Assembly (NCBI RefSeq): GCF_002831645.1
Contig: NZ_CP025117.1
Span: 3,797,001 to 3,861,000 of the forward strand
Direction of reading: 5' to 3'
Source of the DNA: Olleya sp. Bg11-27
Lineage (GTDB): Bacteria > Bacteroidota > Bacteroidia > Flavobacteriales > Flavobacteriaceae
Length of the DNA stretch: 64,000 nucleotides
Shown here piece after piece: positions 37,284 through 46,281 of this stretch (its first letter is position 1; the number at the start of each line of letters is the position of its first letter). Both the position numbers and the translations under genes were made by a program. The notes beneath the pieces were generated by a model. It did not search any database. It was given only the letters and a program-made list of their open reading frames with translations, and had not been told where the DNA came from.

Positions 37284-37818
37284 TTTAGCTTTAATATTAT
37301 TAGTGTGCATTACTGCATTAAGCTGCAAAACCCCAGAAGCAAGAAAGCCTGTTTCTGTAAATTCTGGCTCGCTTATAGATGCCTCTATCGCTAGAAACAA
37401 AGCCTTGTATCAAAAAGAAACCAAAGTTATTGAAACCATTATAGCATCACAACCAGAACATCAATATCAGACGTCTGGTAATGGATTTTGGTATCATTTT
37501 AATACAAAAATAGACAACGATAGTTTAGCTAAACCTGCTTTTGGAGATCTTGTAAAGTTTAATTATGACATTAAAGACCTTAACGGAACTACAATTTACA
37601 CTAAAGAAGAACTTAAAACTCAAAACTACGCTATGGACCAGCAAGAGCTGTTCTCCGGACTTCGAGAAGGTTTAAAATTAATGCATGCGGGTGAAACTGC
37701 TACATTTATTTTTCCGTCACAAAAAGCGTACGGGTATTATGGAGATGAAAATAAAATTGGAACTAACATTCCGATAATTTGCGAAGTTTCTGTACTTTCG
37801 GTAACCCAAAAAGAATAG
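37273..37818 (+). CDS. gldI: Gliding-motility lipoprotein GldI (FKBP-type isomerase)
   Basis: A 181-residue lipoprotein (signal ALILLVCITALSC, Cys about 18) with an FKBP-type domain (GDLVKFNYDIKDLNGTTIY, LFSGLREGLKLMHAGETATFIFPSQKAYGYYGD). It matches GldI, which helps fold T9SS and gliding proteins in the periplasm. The start at 37273 is preferred because the in-frame ATG at 37228 lies inside the DHH gene and gives no signal. It precedes another isomerase. Confidence 0.88.
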   Translation: MNRNLALILLVCITALSCKTPEARKPVSVNSGSLIDASIARNKALYQKETKVIETIIASQPEHQYQTSGNGFWYHFNTKIDNDSLAKPAFGDLVKFNYDIKDLNGTTIYTKEELKTQNYAMDQQELFSGLREGLKLMHAGETATFIFPSQKAYGYYGDENKIGTNIPIICEVSVLSVTQKE

Positions 37819-37836
37819 TTATAAACCCTAAACACA

Positions 37837-39051
37837 ATGAATAAATTAATTAACACGATGAAACTATTACTAATTGCCTTAATGGTAAGTTTGACAACCA
37901 ATTCTTGTCAAGAAAAATATCCAACCTTAGAGGACGGATTATATGCTGAAATTGTAACTAATAAAGGAACAATGGTCGCTAAATTATTTTATGACAAAGT
38001 CCCTGTAGTCGTTGCTAACTTTGTAGGATTAGCAGAAGGTACACATCCAAAACTAGAGGACTCTTTAAAAGGAAAACCGTTTTATGATGGTATTATATTC
38101 CACAGAGTAATGGATAAATTTATGATCCAAGGTGGAGATCCAACAGGAACAGGAATGGGAAGTGCTGGATTCAAATTTTTTAGCGAGTTTGACACTAGTT
38201 TAAGTCATGACAAAGCTGGAATATTATCTATGGCAAACTCTGGTGGTTATGATACTAACGGAAGTCAATTTTTTATCACAGAAGTACCAAAACAAAATCT
38301 TGATGGTTTTTATGCAGACGGTAGCCTAAAAAACTGTAGCGGACGTGGTGTAAGTTGTCACTCTGTTTTTGGAGAATTAGTAGAAGGTTTAGAAGTACAA
38401 GATTCAATCTCTAATGTTGCTGTTGCACCAAGAAGCAACAAACCTGTAGAAGATGTGGTTATAGAAAAAGTTAACATTATCCGTAAGGGTAAAGCTGCAA
38501 AAGCTTTTGATGCTCCTAAAGTATTTACAGAGCAAGAACCTTTATTATCTAAAAAGCTAGATGAGTTAAAAGCTAAAGAACAAGCACTTATTAAAGAAAA
38601 AGCTAAAGAAGCTATTAATAACTTTATTAAAGCTAACGCTGAGATGAAAGGGGAAGTAAAAGAATACCCAACAGGATTAGTAATGATTCTTGACGCTAAA
38701 CCAAATGGCGTAACACCAAAACCTTCTGATCGTGTTTTAATAGATTGTACAGGTCTTTTTGAGGATGGAAGTTTTTTCTTTTCTACTACAGAAGAAGATG
38801 CTAAAAAATACAATCAATATAATGAGGACGCAGCAAAACAAGGAGCTTACCAAGCATTTGCAATGCCTTATAACGAGTCTGCTACTCTGGTACCTGGATT
38901 TAGAGAAGCTATGTTAAACATGAATATTGGTGATAAAGCTAGAATTTTTGTACCAAGTTATTTAGGATATGGTGCTTCTGGACGTGGTCCTGTACCACCA
39001 AATGCTAACTTAATTTTTGATATAGAAATTGTTAGCTTAGAAACAAAATAA
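37837..39051 (+). CDS. Cyclophilin-FKBP fusion peptidyl-prolyl isomerase, lipoprotein
   Basis: A 404-residue protein with a lipoprotein signal (TTNSC; either ATG 37837 or 37858 fits), a cyclophilin domain at about 30-210 (GIIFHRVMDKFMIQGGDPTGTG, GILSMANSGGYDTNGSQFFITE) and a C-terminal FKBP domain at about 290-404 (LVPGFREAMLNMNIGDKARIFVPSYLGYGASG). The two catalytic folds are joined by a charged helical linker rich in KAKE. It should speed proline isomerisation of exported proteins, complementing GldI next door. Confidence 0.9.
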   Translation: MNKLINTMKLLLIALMVSLTTNSCQEKYPTLEDGLYAEIVTNKGTMVAKLFYDKVPVVVANFVGLAEGTHPKLEDSLKGKPFYDGIIFHRVMDKFMIQGGDPTGTGMGSAGFKFFSEFDTSLSHDKAGILSMANSGGYDTNGSQFFITEVPKQNLDGFYADGSLKNCSGRGVSCHSVFGELVEGLEVQDSISNVAVAPRSNKPVEDVVIEKVNIIRKGKAAKAFDAPKVFTEQEPLLSKKLDELKAKEQALIKEKAKEAINNFIKANAEMKGEVKEYPTGLVMILDAKPNGVTPKPSDRVLIDCTGLFEDGSFFFSTTEEDAKKYNQYNEDAAKQGAYQAFAMPYNESATLVPGFREAMLNMNIGDKARIFVPSYLGYGASGRGPVPPNANLIFDIEIVSLETK

Positions 39052-39069
39052 ACAATTTGATTAGTATAA

Positions 39070-39099
39070 AAAAGCACTCTCCGGAGTGCTTTTTTTGTT
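39070..39099 (+). terminator. Intrinsic terminator of the gldI operon
   Basis: AAGCACTCTCCGGAGTGCTT stem followed by T7, 20 bp after the fusion isomerase stop. Confidence 0.85.
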
Positions 39100-39221
39100 T
39101 TATAACATTTTAAACTATCATAATCTATTGCTAATTATTGTTGTGATGTTATGACTAAATTTTAAAATTGAATGCTTATTAAGCATTTATAAAAATTAGA
39201 ATTTCACAAATAAATAACACT

Positions 39222-39896
39222 TTAAAACACCTGATATAATGTCGTTACAATCCGACCTTTATTATTATCTAAAGTGTAAGATAACAATGGTCTGTTTTTG
39301 ATTACTTTAAAATTAAACGGAGGTGCCAATACATTAACACCACTTTGTTTTTTAAGCCTGATTCCCTGTCCTGAAACAATGTCCATATTAGGTATAAAGT
39401 CTCCATTAGGTACATGCTCGGTTATTACAACATACTTATAATGGGCTAACTTTTGGACAACACTGGCTACCTCAGCATTTGACAAATGCTGCAATACTTG
39501 TCTTAATATAATACAATCTCCTGCAGGTAAATCCGCTACTGCAATATCTAAACAATAAAATTGTAAATTATCTGCTACAAACTCTTTTTCATTATAAGTA
39601 ATAAGAGCCGCAACAATATCTACTGCTTCATACTTTTTAGCATGTTGTACCAGCTGTTTTCCGATATTAAAATCGCCACAACCTAAATCGCAAACAACCA
39701 ATGGTTTTTTAAAAGACGTTAAAAAAGCGATTAAAACTTCGATGTAAGGCTTTACTATCTCGGGGTCATGTGATCCCTCTCCAGAATAAAAATCAGACTG
39801 ATTACACCCCCAAAGTCTATTAGTGTACACCTGTGCCATAGCGTCTTTTGTTGGCCAAGGTTTTTTATTTTTTTTAATCTCTTTATGTTCCATCAA
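39222..39896 (-). CDS. Class I SAM-dependent methyltransferase
   Basis: A 224-residue protein with the SAM motif VVCDLGCGDFNIG near residue 60, YEAVDIVAA, and DCIILRQVLQHLSNAEVASVVQKL. The substrate is unknown; the N-terminal part (RLWGCNQSDFYSGEGSHDP) suggests a small molecule or glycan substrate. It is monocistronic and convergent with the fusion isomerase. Confidence 0.8.
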   Translation of the reverse strand: MMEHKEIKKNKKPWPTKDAMAQVYTNRLWGCNQSDFYSGEGSHDPEIVKPYIEVLIAFLTSFKKPLVVCDLGCGDFNIGKQLVQHAKKYEAVDIVAALITYNEKEFVADNLQFYCLDIAVADLPAGDCIILRQVLQHLSNAEVASVVQKLAHYKYVVITEHVPNGDFIPNMDIVSGQGIRLKKQSGVNVLAPPFNFKVIKNRPLLSYTLDNNKGRIVTTLYQVF

Positions 39897-40213
39897 AATG
39901 AGGTATTATAATTCAAACCTACAACGTTTAATGTAAATTATACCGTTAAAGCAAACCTACAAATTATAAGCAAAAGGGGTAACATAAAACAAACCATTTG
40001 TATCCTTAAAATTTAAGGATGTGTAAATAAGTATGTCATTTGATAGTGTCAAGTTTTTCAAGTAACTTCGTATAACATCAGATATCTTGACTTGCATTAA
40101 ATGTCTTTCTGTAGTAAAATAAAACAACGATAACAACATACTACCCCTAAAACACACAAGTAATCATATCTACTGAAACCCATATTGTCCCTAACCGCTC
40201 CACTCCTATTAGA

Positions 40214-41029
40214 TTGCAAGATTATGGCGTCGGTATTTTCAATTCGATTTCAACTAAATCCGCCTTAAAAAAAGCCCTTAAAAAAAAACATATTTCGGTT
40301 AATAATGTTGTTGCCACAACTGCTACATTTATAAATGGAGGAGAATTTATTACACTATCTCTTGTAAAAGAAGTTAGTCAAAATAAAAAATTGATTTTTA
40401 AATTAGACGTTTTATTTGAAGACGATTATTTAGCACTAATTCACAAACCTGCTGGTATTTTAGTTAGCGGTAATAGTTTTAAAACTGTTGCCAATGCATT
40501 ACCACAAAACATAATACAAAGCCAACTTACGGATGCTACAATTCCGCAACCAGTACACCGTTTAGATTTTGCGACAACAGGTGTTTTATTAGTCGGAAAA
40601 ACAAGTAGCAGTATTCGGGCATTGAATAAGTTATTTGAACAAAGAGTTGTAACTAAAATATACTATGCAGTAACCATAGGTAATATGCCTACTAAAGGAA
40701 TTATATCGACTACAGTGGATGGTAAACTAGCTGAATCCAACTATACGCTATGCGAATCCGTCTCTTCTGAGCGATTTGGCACATTAAACTTAGTAAAATT
40801 AGAACCACAAACAGGAAGACGTCACCAATTACGTAAACATCTATCAGGAATAGGACATCCCATTTTAGGGGATAAAGACTATGGCTTAGAGAACTTAATT
40901 TTAAACGGAAAAGGCATGTACCTACACGCCTATTCTCTAACATTTGTACATCCCTTTACAAATAAAAAAATCCATCAAATAGACCCATTCCCAAAACGGT
41001 TTAAAAAACTATTTAACACCTTAAAGTAA
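40214..41029 (+). CDS. RluA-family pseudouridine synthase
   Basis: A 271-residue RNA pseudouridine synthase with HRLDFATTGVLLVGKT (catalytic Asp in RLD) and LEPQTGRRHQLRKHL, LGDKDYG near the C-terminus; an N-terminal S4-like segment (KKALKKKHISVNN) is present. The listed start is TTG at 40214, but the same frame is open to 40151 and reads TETHIVPNRSTPIRL just upstream, which looks like the true N-terminus; no ATG, GTG or TTG exists there. The true start may be ATA, ATC or ATT. Confidence 0.88.
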   Translation: MQDYGVGIFNSISTKSALKKALKKKHISVNNVVATTATFINGGEFITLSLVKEVSQNKKLIFKLDVLFEDDYLALIHKPAGILVSGNSFKTVANALPQNIIQSQLTDATIPQPVHRLDFATTGVLLVGKTSSSIRALNKLFEQRVVTKIYYAVTIGNMPTKGIISTTVDGKLAESNYTLCESVSSERFGTLNLVKLEPQTGRRHQLRKHLSGIGHPILGDKDYGLENLILNGKGMYLHAYSLTFVHPFTNKKIHQIDPFPKRFKKLFNTLK

Positions 41030-41092
41030 CTCGCCTTATTGTTGTTTAGCGCTTTCAAAAAAAGCACCTTTTGGTTTTATTCTCAAACGGAA

Positions 41093-41160
41093 TTTGTCCT
41101 TATTTTTAATTAATGTCGTTTAACGATGTCTATAATTTATTGAAATAGAATCGAATTACA
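41093..41160 (+). repeat. Degenerate promoter frame outside the main array
   Basis: TAATGTCGTTTAACG, then TATAATTTATTGAAATAGAA and TCGAATTAC, align with the frame leader of copy K (TAACTTCGATTAAC, TATAATTCATTAAAACGGAA, TCATATTCGCTAC). TTTG is present at 41093 but only 14 bp from the -7, so 6 bp appear deleted. It lies directly before the 41181 gene. Confidence 0.5.
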
Positions 41161-41180
41161 AATCAAAATAGACTATCAAT

Positions 41181-41420
41181 ATGAAAAGAGAGCTAAAAGT
41201 AATTGAGTTTAATAAAAAACAAAAATTATTAGATTTTGTAAATAGTAGAGCATCTAAACTGGAAATTGTCTCTATCTCTGGTAGTCAAAACGGGTCTTAT
41301 CAACACTTTTTATGGTACTACGATGTTTAAAAAAACGGAATAAACAGTGAGAAAATAAAATTATTACGGACTAAAACCACTATTCCATTGGACCTTATTA
41401 TAACACTTGTAAAAATGTAA
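41181..41420 (+). pseudogene. Short gene or gene disabled by one stop
   Basis: An ATG at 41181 opens a 49-codon frame (MKRELKVIEFNKKQKLLDFV..., ending YYDV) that stops at 41328. The same frame continues after the stop to 41420 as protein-like sequence (KNGINSEKIKLLRTKTTIPL). Either a 49-residue protein or an 79-residue gene broken by TAA. It follows a degenerate promoter frame. Family not recognised. Confidence 0.45.
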
Positions 41421-42166
41421 TACTATAAAACAGAAGTACATTTATACTATTATTATTTAGGTGCCTTCAAAAAAGGTTTAGGTTGATGCAAATAAGGTTT
41501 CTGTTGAAAATATTTGATTTCTATCTATAATAATTTGAACTAAAGGTCATTATTGACAAGAAAAAACATAGAATAGAATATTCAAATGAACAAATTAAAG
41601 CGAGCGTTTAAAACATCTCTGCTCCTACAAAAGCTTTAATTACTGCTCATTTTTCAAAAATGAAAGCATCGTTTTAATCAATTACACAACTCTATTATTA
41701 ATTAGAGCCAAAAAATAAAAATCCATTTTTACAATACTATCACTTATTCTAGAATGAAAACCCCTCATTTCTAACTAATCCAAAATTAGTCGTGTTTGTA
41801 CTTATTTTTAATTTTCCTTCAAAAAAAATTATTTAAAAACAATACTATTTCCCAAACCCTAACAAAAAACCTTTGTTCAAATAGAGAGTTTCTGATTTTG
41901 CCTAGGCGCATAAAACGAAACTGTTTTAGTATTATCAGAACTACTTCTCTTTACTAAGACAGGTTAAACAACCTTGATAAAAAGGTTTTTCCCCTCATAC
42001 TTATTCTGTCATTTAGTATGAGTTTTGCATTAATAACTAGAAATATTCAACTTGCCACTTGATAATCTCATCAGCGTTTATCTTAAAATTAGCTAATTGT
42101 ATATTAAAATTGTTATTCAAGGTAACCGAAAATTGTAAAGAGTAGGTAAATTAAAAATATATAACG
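41421..42166. other. AT-rich intergenic region
   Basis: 746 bp with many stops in all frames and no gene, RNA or repeat I can support. It contains short coding-like scraps of fewer than 20 codons (for example 41586-41640) and may be decayed sequence. Confidence 0.5.
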
Positions 42167-42610
42167 ATGAAAATTAAACAAAATGCTTTATTAGCCGAAT
42201 TGCCACTTGAACAAGATTTACCCAGACCTATAGCAATCTCTGGATATGTAAAACAGTATGAAAAAGTAATACACTTGTATTATGACTTAGAACTTTTAGT
42301 GTATTTAGAAATTCGCTTAGAAGATGTCATTTCTCAAAAAGATTCAGAAAGTCCAAAAGAACCAAGTATCTTATATTTAAATGCTAATGCAAAAGTACGC
42401 GAAGTTATTTTGCCTTCTGATTACCAGTCCATTCAAAATTTCCTAGACCAACCTACCATTGAAGACTTTTTAGAAGAGTTAAAAAATGAAAAAGACTACA
42501 TTGATGATTCAAATCCTGACTTCGCAAAAAGACGTCCTAAATTTCCGCGTCGAACGCGACGTCTTTTACGTCGATTTAGAAGAGGAAGATGTTACAATTG
42601 GAAATGGTAA
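42167..42610 (+). CDS. Hypothetical protein with Arg-rich C-terminus
   Basis: A 147-residue protein with a compact acidic N-terminal domain (AIAISGYVKQYEKVIHLYYDLELLVYLEI-like strands, described from about residues 20-50), and a strongly basic end (RRPKFPRRTRRLLRRFRRGR, residues 123-142) that could bind nucleic acid or membranes. The gene starts with a good ATG and is followed by a perfect hairpin. No family recognised. Confidence 0.65.
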   Translation: MKIKQNALLAELPLEQDLPRPIAISGYVKQYEKVIHLYYDLELLVYLEIRLEDVISQKDSESPKEPSILYLNANAKVREVILPSDYQSIQNFLDQPTIEDFLEELKNEKDYIDDSNPDFAKRRPKFPRRTRRLLRRFRRGRCYNWKW

Positions 42611-42647
42611 CTATTAAACCTCAATAAAATAATTAGTTTTACAAAAT

Positions 42648-42680
42648 AAACGCATAACTATTAAATAGTTATGCGTTTAT
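42648..42680. terminator. Perfect 14-bp hairpin terminator
   Basis: AAACGCATAACTAT pairs perfectly with ATAGTTATGCGTTT across a 3-base loop, followed by ATTTTAT. It separates the plus-strand Arg-rich gene from the minus-strand operon. Confidence 0.8.
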
Positions 42681-42742
42681 TTTATCACCTGCATTACACA
42701 CTTTATAATTGAGATTATACAAAAACAGCAAAAAAAAGCACC

Positions 42743-44143
42743 TTAAAACACTTGCCCAATCCCAACATAAAATAATTTATCTTCTTTTGATATTCCATAA
42801 TCAAAAGAAATAATTGTGGATTGATTCCAAGCTATTCTTGCCCCTAAACCATTAGAATATTTTATGTGTTTAAAGTTTAAATCACGCCAACGATTTCGAA
42901 CAGTTCCTGCATCAAAAAAAGGTGTAACGCTTAAACCAAAACTTTGCTTTCCTAATTTGGCTTCAGCGACTCTATACCTAAGTTCAATATTTGTAAACCA
43001 TAATGAGCGCGCTAAAAATCGATTAGCTCTGTAACCTCGCAACGATTGCTTTCCTCCAAGTGAATTTATACTACCTTCAGGACTCCATTGATCTTGAAAT
43101 TCAAAAAACGGAACCTTTGATCCAAAAATATTTCCAATTCCTAATCTACCAGCTAAAACAGTTCTTTTCCCAAAAGGTAGTTTTTTATAAGCTCGTCCTT
43201 GTATAAATAGTTTATTGAAATTATATTCAGAACCTATATATTTACTGGAGTACTCATTAGCAACTTCAAAATAAAACCCTTTTGTTGGGTCTGGTTCAAA
43301 ATCTCTTGTGTCATAAATTAGAGCTGTTTGAAAAAGAGAAATCCAACCACCGTCTAACCCTGAAATGTTGCCTTGGTCAAAATCTCTTTGTAAAAGTGAA
43401 AAACCATTTTGTGCAGTTGTTTCTTCTCCTGTAATGGAATTAATGGCATCTGCTTCTTCTCCTTCAAACGTTTTATAACTTAAATGTTGAATTTCATAAC
43501 CACCCATTATACGCCATTTCCCATTACCTATAGCGTAATCTGCCTTTAAATTCAACATATATTCTGTTTCTCTAAATCGGTTTGAAAGTGCATCTGTTAC
43601 AAAATCAGCTTCTCCTGCTTCTCCTGCTCTTAATGTTTTTCTTGCTCTGTCATATTCCGCATATGTGACATAAGTTTCTCCACCTACTGGAGTCGATGGC
43701 AACCTTAATTGATCTAGTGTAAGTTCTGTAAGCCCAAAATATAAATTAGCTGGATTTTGTTGTGCTTTAAAATCAATTTTAAATCTCCAACGAGTTCCGT
43801 TATAATAAGGTACATCTAAAGACAACGCTAATTCTCTTGCGTTAGACGTATAATAAGATGCATTTGCTTTCAATTTTGCCAAATATGGTGTATGTGCAAA
43901 TAATGGATTTGTACGTTCTCCATTCCAATATACATTACTTCTAATTCCAAAACCGAAACCGGTAACTGGGTCTGAAGAAAAATTTGGTATTCCAGTTATA
44001 AAAGTTTCTTCACGCTTTTTCAAAAGGTCGGCATCAGATATTTTTCTCGATTTTATAAACGAAAGTGAATCTTCTACTTGAGCATTAATTGAATGTGATG
44101 AAACAAAAAGTATCACACTCATCAAAAATTGTCTTTTATTCAT
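42743..44143 (-). CDS. Omp85/D15-type outer-membrane protein with DUF5982 N-terminus
   Basis: A 466-residue protein with a signal peptide (cleavage near SINAQ), an N-terminal DUF5982 segment (KKREETFITGIPNFSSDPVTGFGFG) and a C-terminal Omp85/bacterial surface antigen barrel (TALIYDTRDFEPDPTKGFYFEV, SLGGKQSLRGYRANRF with the conserved RGY, FFDAGTVRNRW, and terminal VGIGQVF). No POTRA repeats are visible. It is the last gene of the membrane operon, 32 bp after the four-repeat membrane protein. Confidence 0.85.
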   Translation of the reverse strand: MNKRQFLMSVILFVSSHSINAQVEDSLSFIKSRKISDADLLKKREETFITGIPNFSSDPVTGFGFGIRSNVYWNGERTNPLFAHTPYLAKLKANASYYTSNARELALSLDVPYYNGTRWRFKIDFKAQQNPANLYFGLTELTLDQLRLPSTPVGGETYVTYAEYDRARKTLRAGEAGEADFVTDALSNRFRETEYMLNLKADYAIGNGKWRIMGGYEIQHLSYKTFEGEEADAINSITGEETTAQNGFSLLQRDFDQGNISGLDGGWISLFQTALIYDTRDFEPDPTKGFYFEVANEYSSKYIGSEYNFNKLFIQGRAYKKLPFGKRTVLAGRLGIGNIFGSKVPFFEFQDQWSPEGSINSLGGKQSLRGYRANRFLARSLWFTNIELRYRVAEAKLGKQSFGLSVTPFFDAGTVRNRWRDLNFKHIKYSNGLGARIAWNQSTIISFDYGISKEDKLFYVGIGQVF

Positions 44144-44175
44144 TTATCAGTATATAATTATTAATTCGGTTTGTG

Positions 44176-44931
44176 TTACACCAATTTCTTTTTATGGCTA
44201 TAGAAAACCAAAAAACTCAAAAGAACTACACTTACTAAAGTTGCTGGAATTGTTCCCAAATCAAAACCGCCTTGGTCGGCTGTTTTTGTGAGTAAGTCGC
44301 CAAAGGTTGCACCAAATGGCCGCGTAAAAATAAATGCTATCCAAAACAAAATGATATAATTTATTTTTGTTGCATAATGCAACAGAACAACTATTACAAT
44401 AACACCTGCAGTTACCATCGCACCTTGCAAATAGCTCAATCCTACATTATCGGTTAAGAAGTCACCAAAAGCTGTCCCTAAACTGTTTGAAAAGAGTATT
44501 GCAATCCAATAAAAAAGTTCTACTTTTTTATTAAAAATAGGATAAACCTCAATTTTATTAATACTTCTATTCCAAATCCAAAGTGTATTAAATAACAATG
44601 TTATCAGAATCAAAGAACCAGCGAGGTAACCTAAATGGAGTGTTCTGTCCATAAAGTCGGATATTTCTGTACCAACAGTTGTAGTACCAACAATAACTAA
44701 CCAAAATAAAACAGGAATATATTTTTTCGATCTTAATTGCACAACTAACACCAAAACAAAAAACACACCAGTTATTCCAAGTCCGACAGCATAACCTAAT
44801 TTAAGTGTGTGAGCTAACAAATCACCTAAAGTTTCGCCTAAAGTTGTAGCAATAATCTTCATTATCCAAAATAGAAAAGTGATTTTTGCTACTTTGTTCA
44901 ATTTTTCAGAATCAAGAAGTTTTTTTTTCAT
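44176..44931 (-). CDS. Multi-pass membrane protein with four internal repeats (COG4705-like)
   Basis: A 251-residue protein with eight membrane segments. Four related motifs are TTLGETLGD (29-37), TTVGTEISD (84-92), NSLGTAFGD (149-157) and RPFGATFGD (204-212), spaced 55, 65 and 55 residues. This suggests a tandem-duplicated unit giving an inverted or rotational bundle, as in small transporters. It matches the uncharacterised COG4705 membrane family. In an operon with PAP2, ICMT-like and D15 genes, a role in lipid or cation handling is possible but not shown. Confidence 0.75.
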   Translation of the reverse strand: MKKKLLDSEKLNKVAKITFLFWIMKIIATTLGETLGDLLAHTLKLGYAVGLGITGVFFVLVLVVQLRSKKYIPVLFWLVIVGTTTVGTEISDFMDRTLHLGYLAGSLILITLLFNTLWIWNRSINKIEVYPIFNKKVELFYWIAILFSNSLGTAFGDFLTDNVGLSYLQGAMVTAGVIVIVVLLHYATKINYIILFWIAFIFTRPFGATFGDLLTKTADQGGFDLGTIPATLVSVVLLSFLVFYSHKKKLV

Positions 44932-44935
44932 TCTA

Positions 44936-45688
44936 TTATCTATTCGATTCGTCCAACATTTTTCGCTTTTTCATCACTTTTAATATCAAATAAATGATAG
45001 TTGAAATAATTGCTCCATAAAACCAAAAACCAGTTTCGATTTCAAAAGGGTCTTTTTCAACAAAATCGCCTACCAAATCAAAAATCCAAAAAAGTAAAAA
45101 AACTGCACAAAGCCCATTTTTCTCTTTTTTTAGCACCTTTTTAATACTAAAAGAATAATCTGCTTTTTTATAATTTTTTAATGACGGAATAAATGCGGGA
45201 ACATTTTCTGCCCAATCCAAATAAATTTGTCCAAATTTTCCTCTCAAAAAATTTTCTTCTGCATACATTATTCTCTCATAATAAAAGGCATAGAAAAACA
45301 CAAATGCAATAGAAAACCAAACGTTTTCAGTTAGCATTGCAACACCAAGCCACATAAAAAAATTCCCAACATATAATGGATGGCGAACTATTGAATAAAT
45401 CCCTGTAGTGTTCAATTCTTCTGCAACTTGTCCTACTTTTGTATTTCTTCCTGAAGTATTTTTTGGAGTAAAACCAACAGTGATCACTCGAATAAAAAGA
45501 CCAAGTAAACTTACTGCCAAACAAATAAATTCGAAATTTTCAGAAAACCACGTTTCAGGTGTCTGTATTTCATAGTATTCAGTATGTATATAAACTGATA
45601 AACCAATCACTAAAATAATTAAGGGTAGATAACTTCTATTTTTGAATAGATAATCGCCTTGTACTTTTAATTCTTCTTGTAATGCCAT
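44936..45688 (-). CDS. ICMT/PEMT-like membrane methyltransferase
   Basis: A 250-residue protein with about five membrane helices. The family motif RHPLYVGNFFMWLG and EENFLRGKFGQIYLDWAENVPAFIPSL are typical of isoprenylcysteine carboxyl methyltransferase-like enzymes, which in bacteria often modify lipids. The N-terminal 45 residues and the C-terminal membrane helix are extra. It has 4-nt gaps on both sides, so it is co-translated with PAP2 and COG4705 genes. Confidence 0.82.
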   Translation of the reverse strand: MALQEELKVQGDYLFKNRSYLPLIILVIGLSVYIHTEYYEIQTPETWFSENFEFICLAVSLLGLFIRVITVGFTPKNTSGRNTKVGQVAEELNTTGIYSIVRHPLYVGNFFMWLGVAMLTENVWFSIAFVFFYAFYYERIMYAEENFLRGKFGQIYLDWAENVPAFIPSLKNYKKADYSFSIKKVLKKEKNGLCAVFLLFWIFDLVGDFVEKDPFEIETGFWFYGAIISTIIYLILKVMKKRKMLDESNR

Positions 45689-45692
45689 TTTG

Positions 45693-46277
45693 TTAAAATT
45701 TATATGTTAGACCTATTAAATAATTGTTATTTCCACTTCTAAAACTAATTTTATAGTGCTCCTTTTGATATGGCGTTGTGAATAAATAAGTACTACCTAC
45801 TCCTACGAGGATTCCACCTAAAACATCCCAACCATCATGTCTGTCATTTATACCTTCAATTCTTGAATAAGCGACAATACTTGCTATCGCGTAAGCAGGA
45901 ATACCATATTCCAAACCGTAACGTCGTTGTAAAAAAGATGCACCTGAAAATGCTACAGCTGTATGTCCCGATGGAAACGCGTGTCCATCGGTTGCTCCAT
46001 CTGGTCTTGGCTTGTTAATCGAATATTTTAAAATGTAAGTTGCAGTAATTGTTGTGCCATAACTTTTTGCAAATTGCCAAAAACCTTTAGTATCCTTTTT
46101 GACTAATATTGTTATCAATGAGGCAAGTGCCGGAGCATGTTGAGCATAATCACCAAAATCTTGAATAGTAGTTTCTCTACGAATTTCAGAAGGCGTATCA
46201 ATATCTTGCGCACTGATATTAATTGAATATATAGTGGTAAGGAATTGGATAAATAAAAATAATTTTGATAGCTTCAT
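45693..46277 (-). CDS. PAP2-family membrane phosphatase, copy 1
   Basis: A 194-residue protein with a signal peptide and three PAP2 motifs: KYSINKPRP, PSGHTAVAF (catalytic His) and SRIEGINDRHDGWD (catalytic His, with two extra residues before it compared with the usual spacing). It should dephosphorylate a lipid phosphate at the periplasmic face. The adjacent copy 2 is related, so the pair arose by duplication. Confidence 0.9.
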   Translation of the reverse strand: MKLSKLFLFIQFLTTIYSINISAQDIDTPSEIRRETTIQDFGDYAQHAPALASLITILVKKDTKGFWQFAKSYGTTITATYILKYSINKPRPDGATDGHAFPSGHTAVAFSGASFLQRRYGLEYGIPAYAIASIVAYSRIEGINDRHDGWDVLGGILVGVGSTYLFTTPYQKEHYKISFRSGNNNYLIGLTYKF

Positions 46278-46281
46278 AAAC

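Noticed and set aside
39957-40157. 66-codon minus-strand ORF between the methyltransferase and RluA genes
   Set aside because: It overlaps the promoter region of the RluA gene, with no recognised family or strong start; could be real but not supportable.
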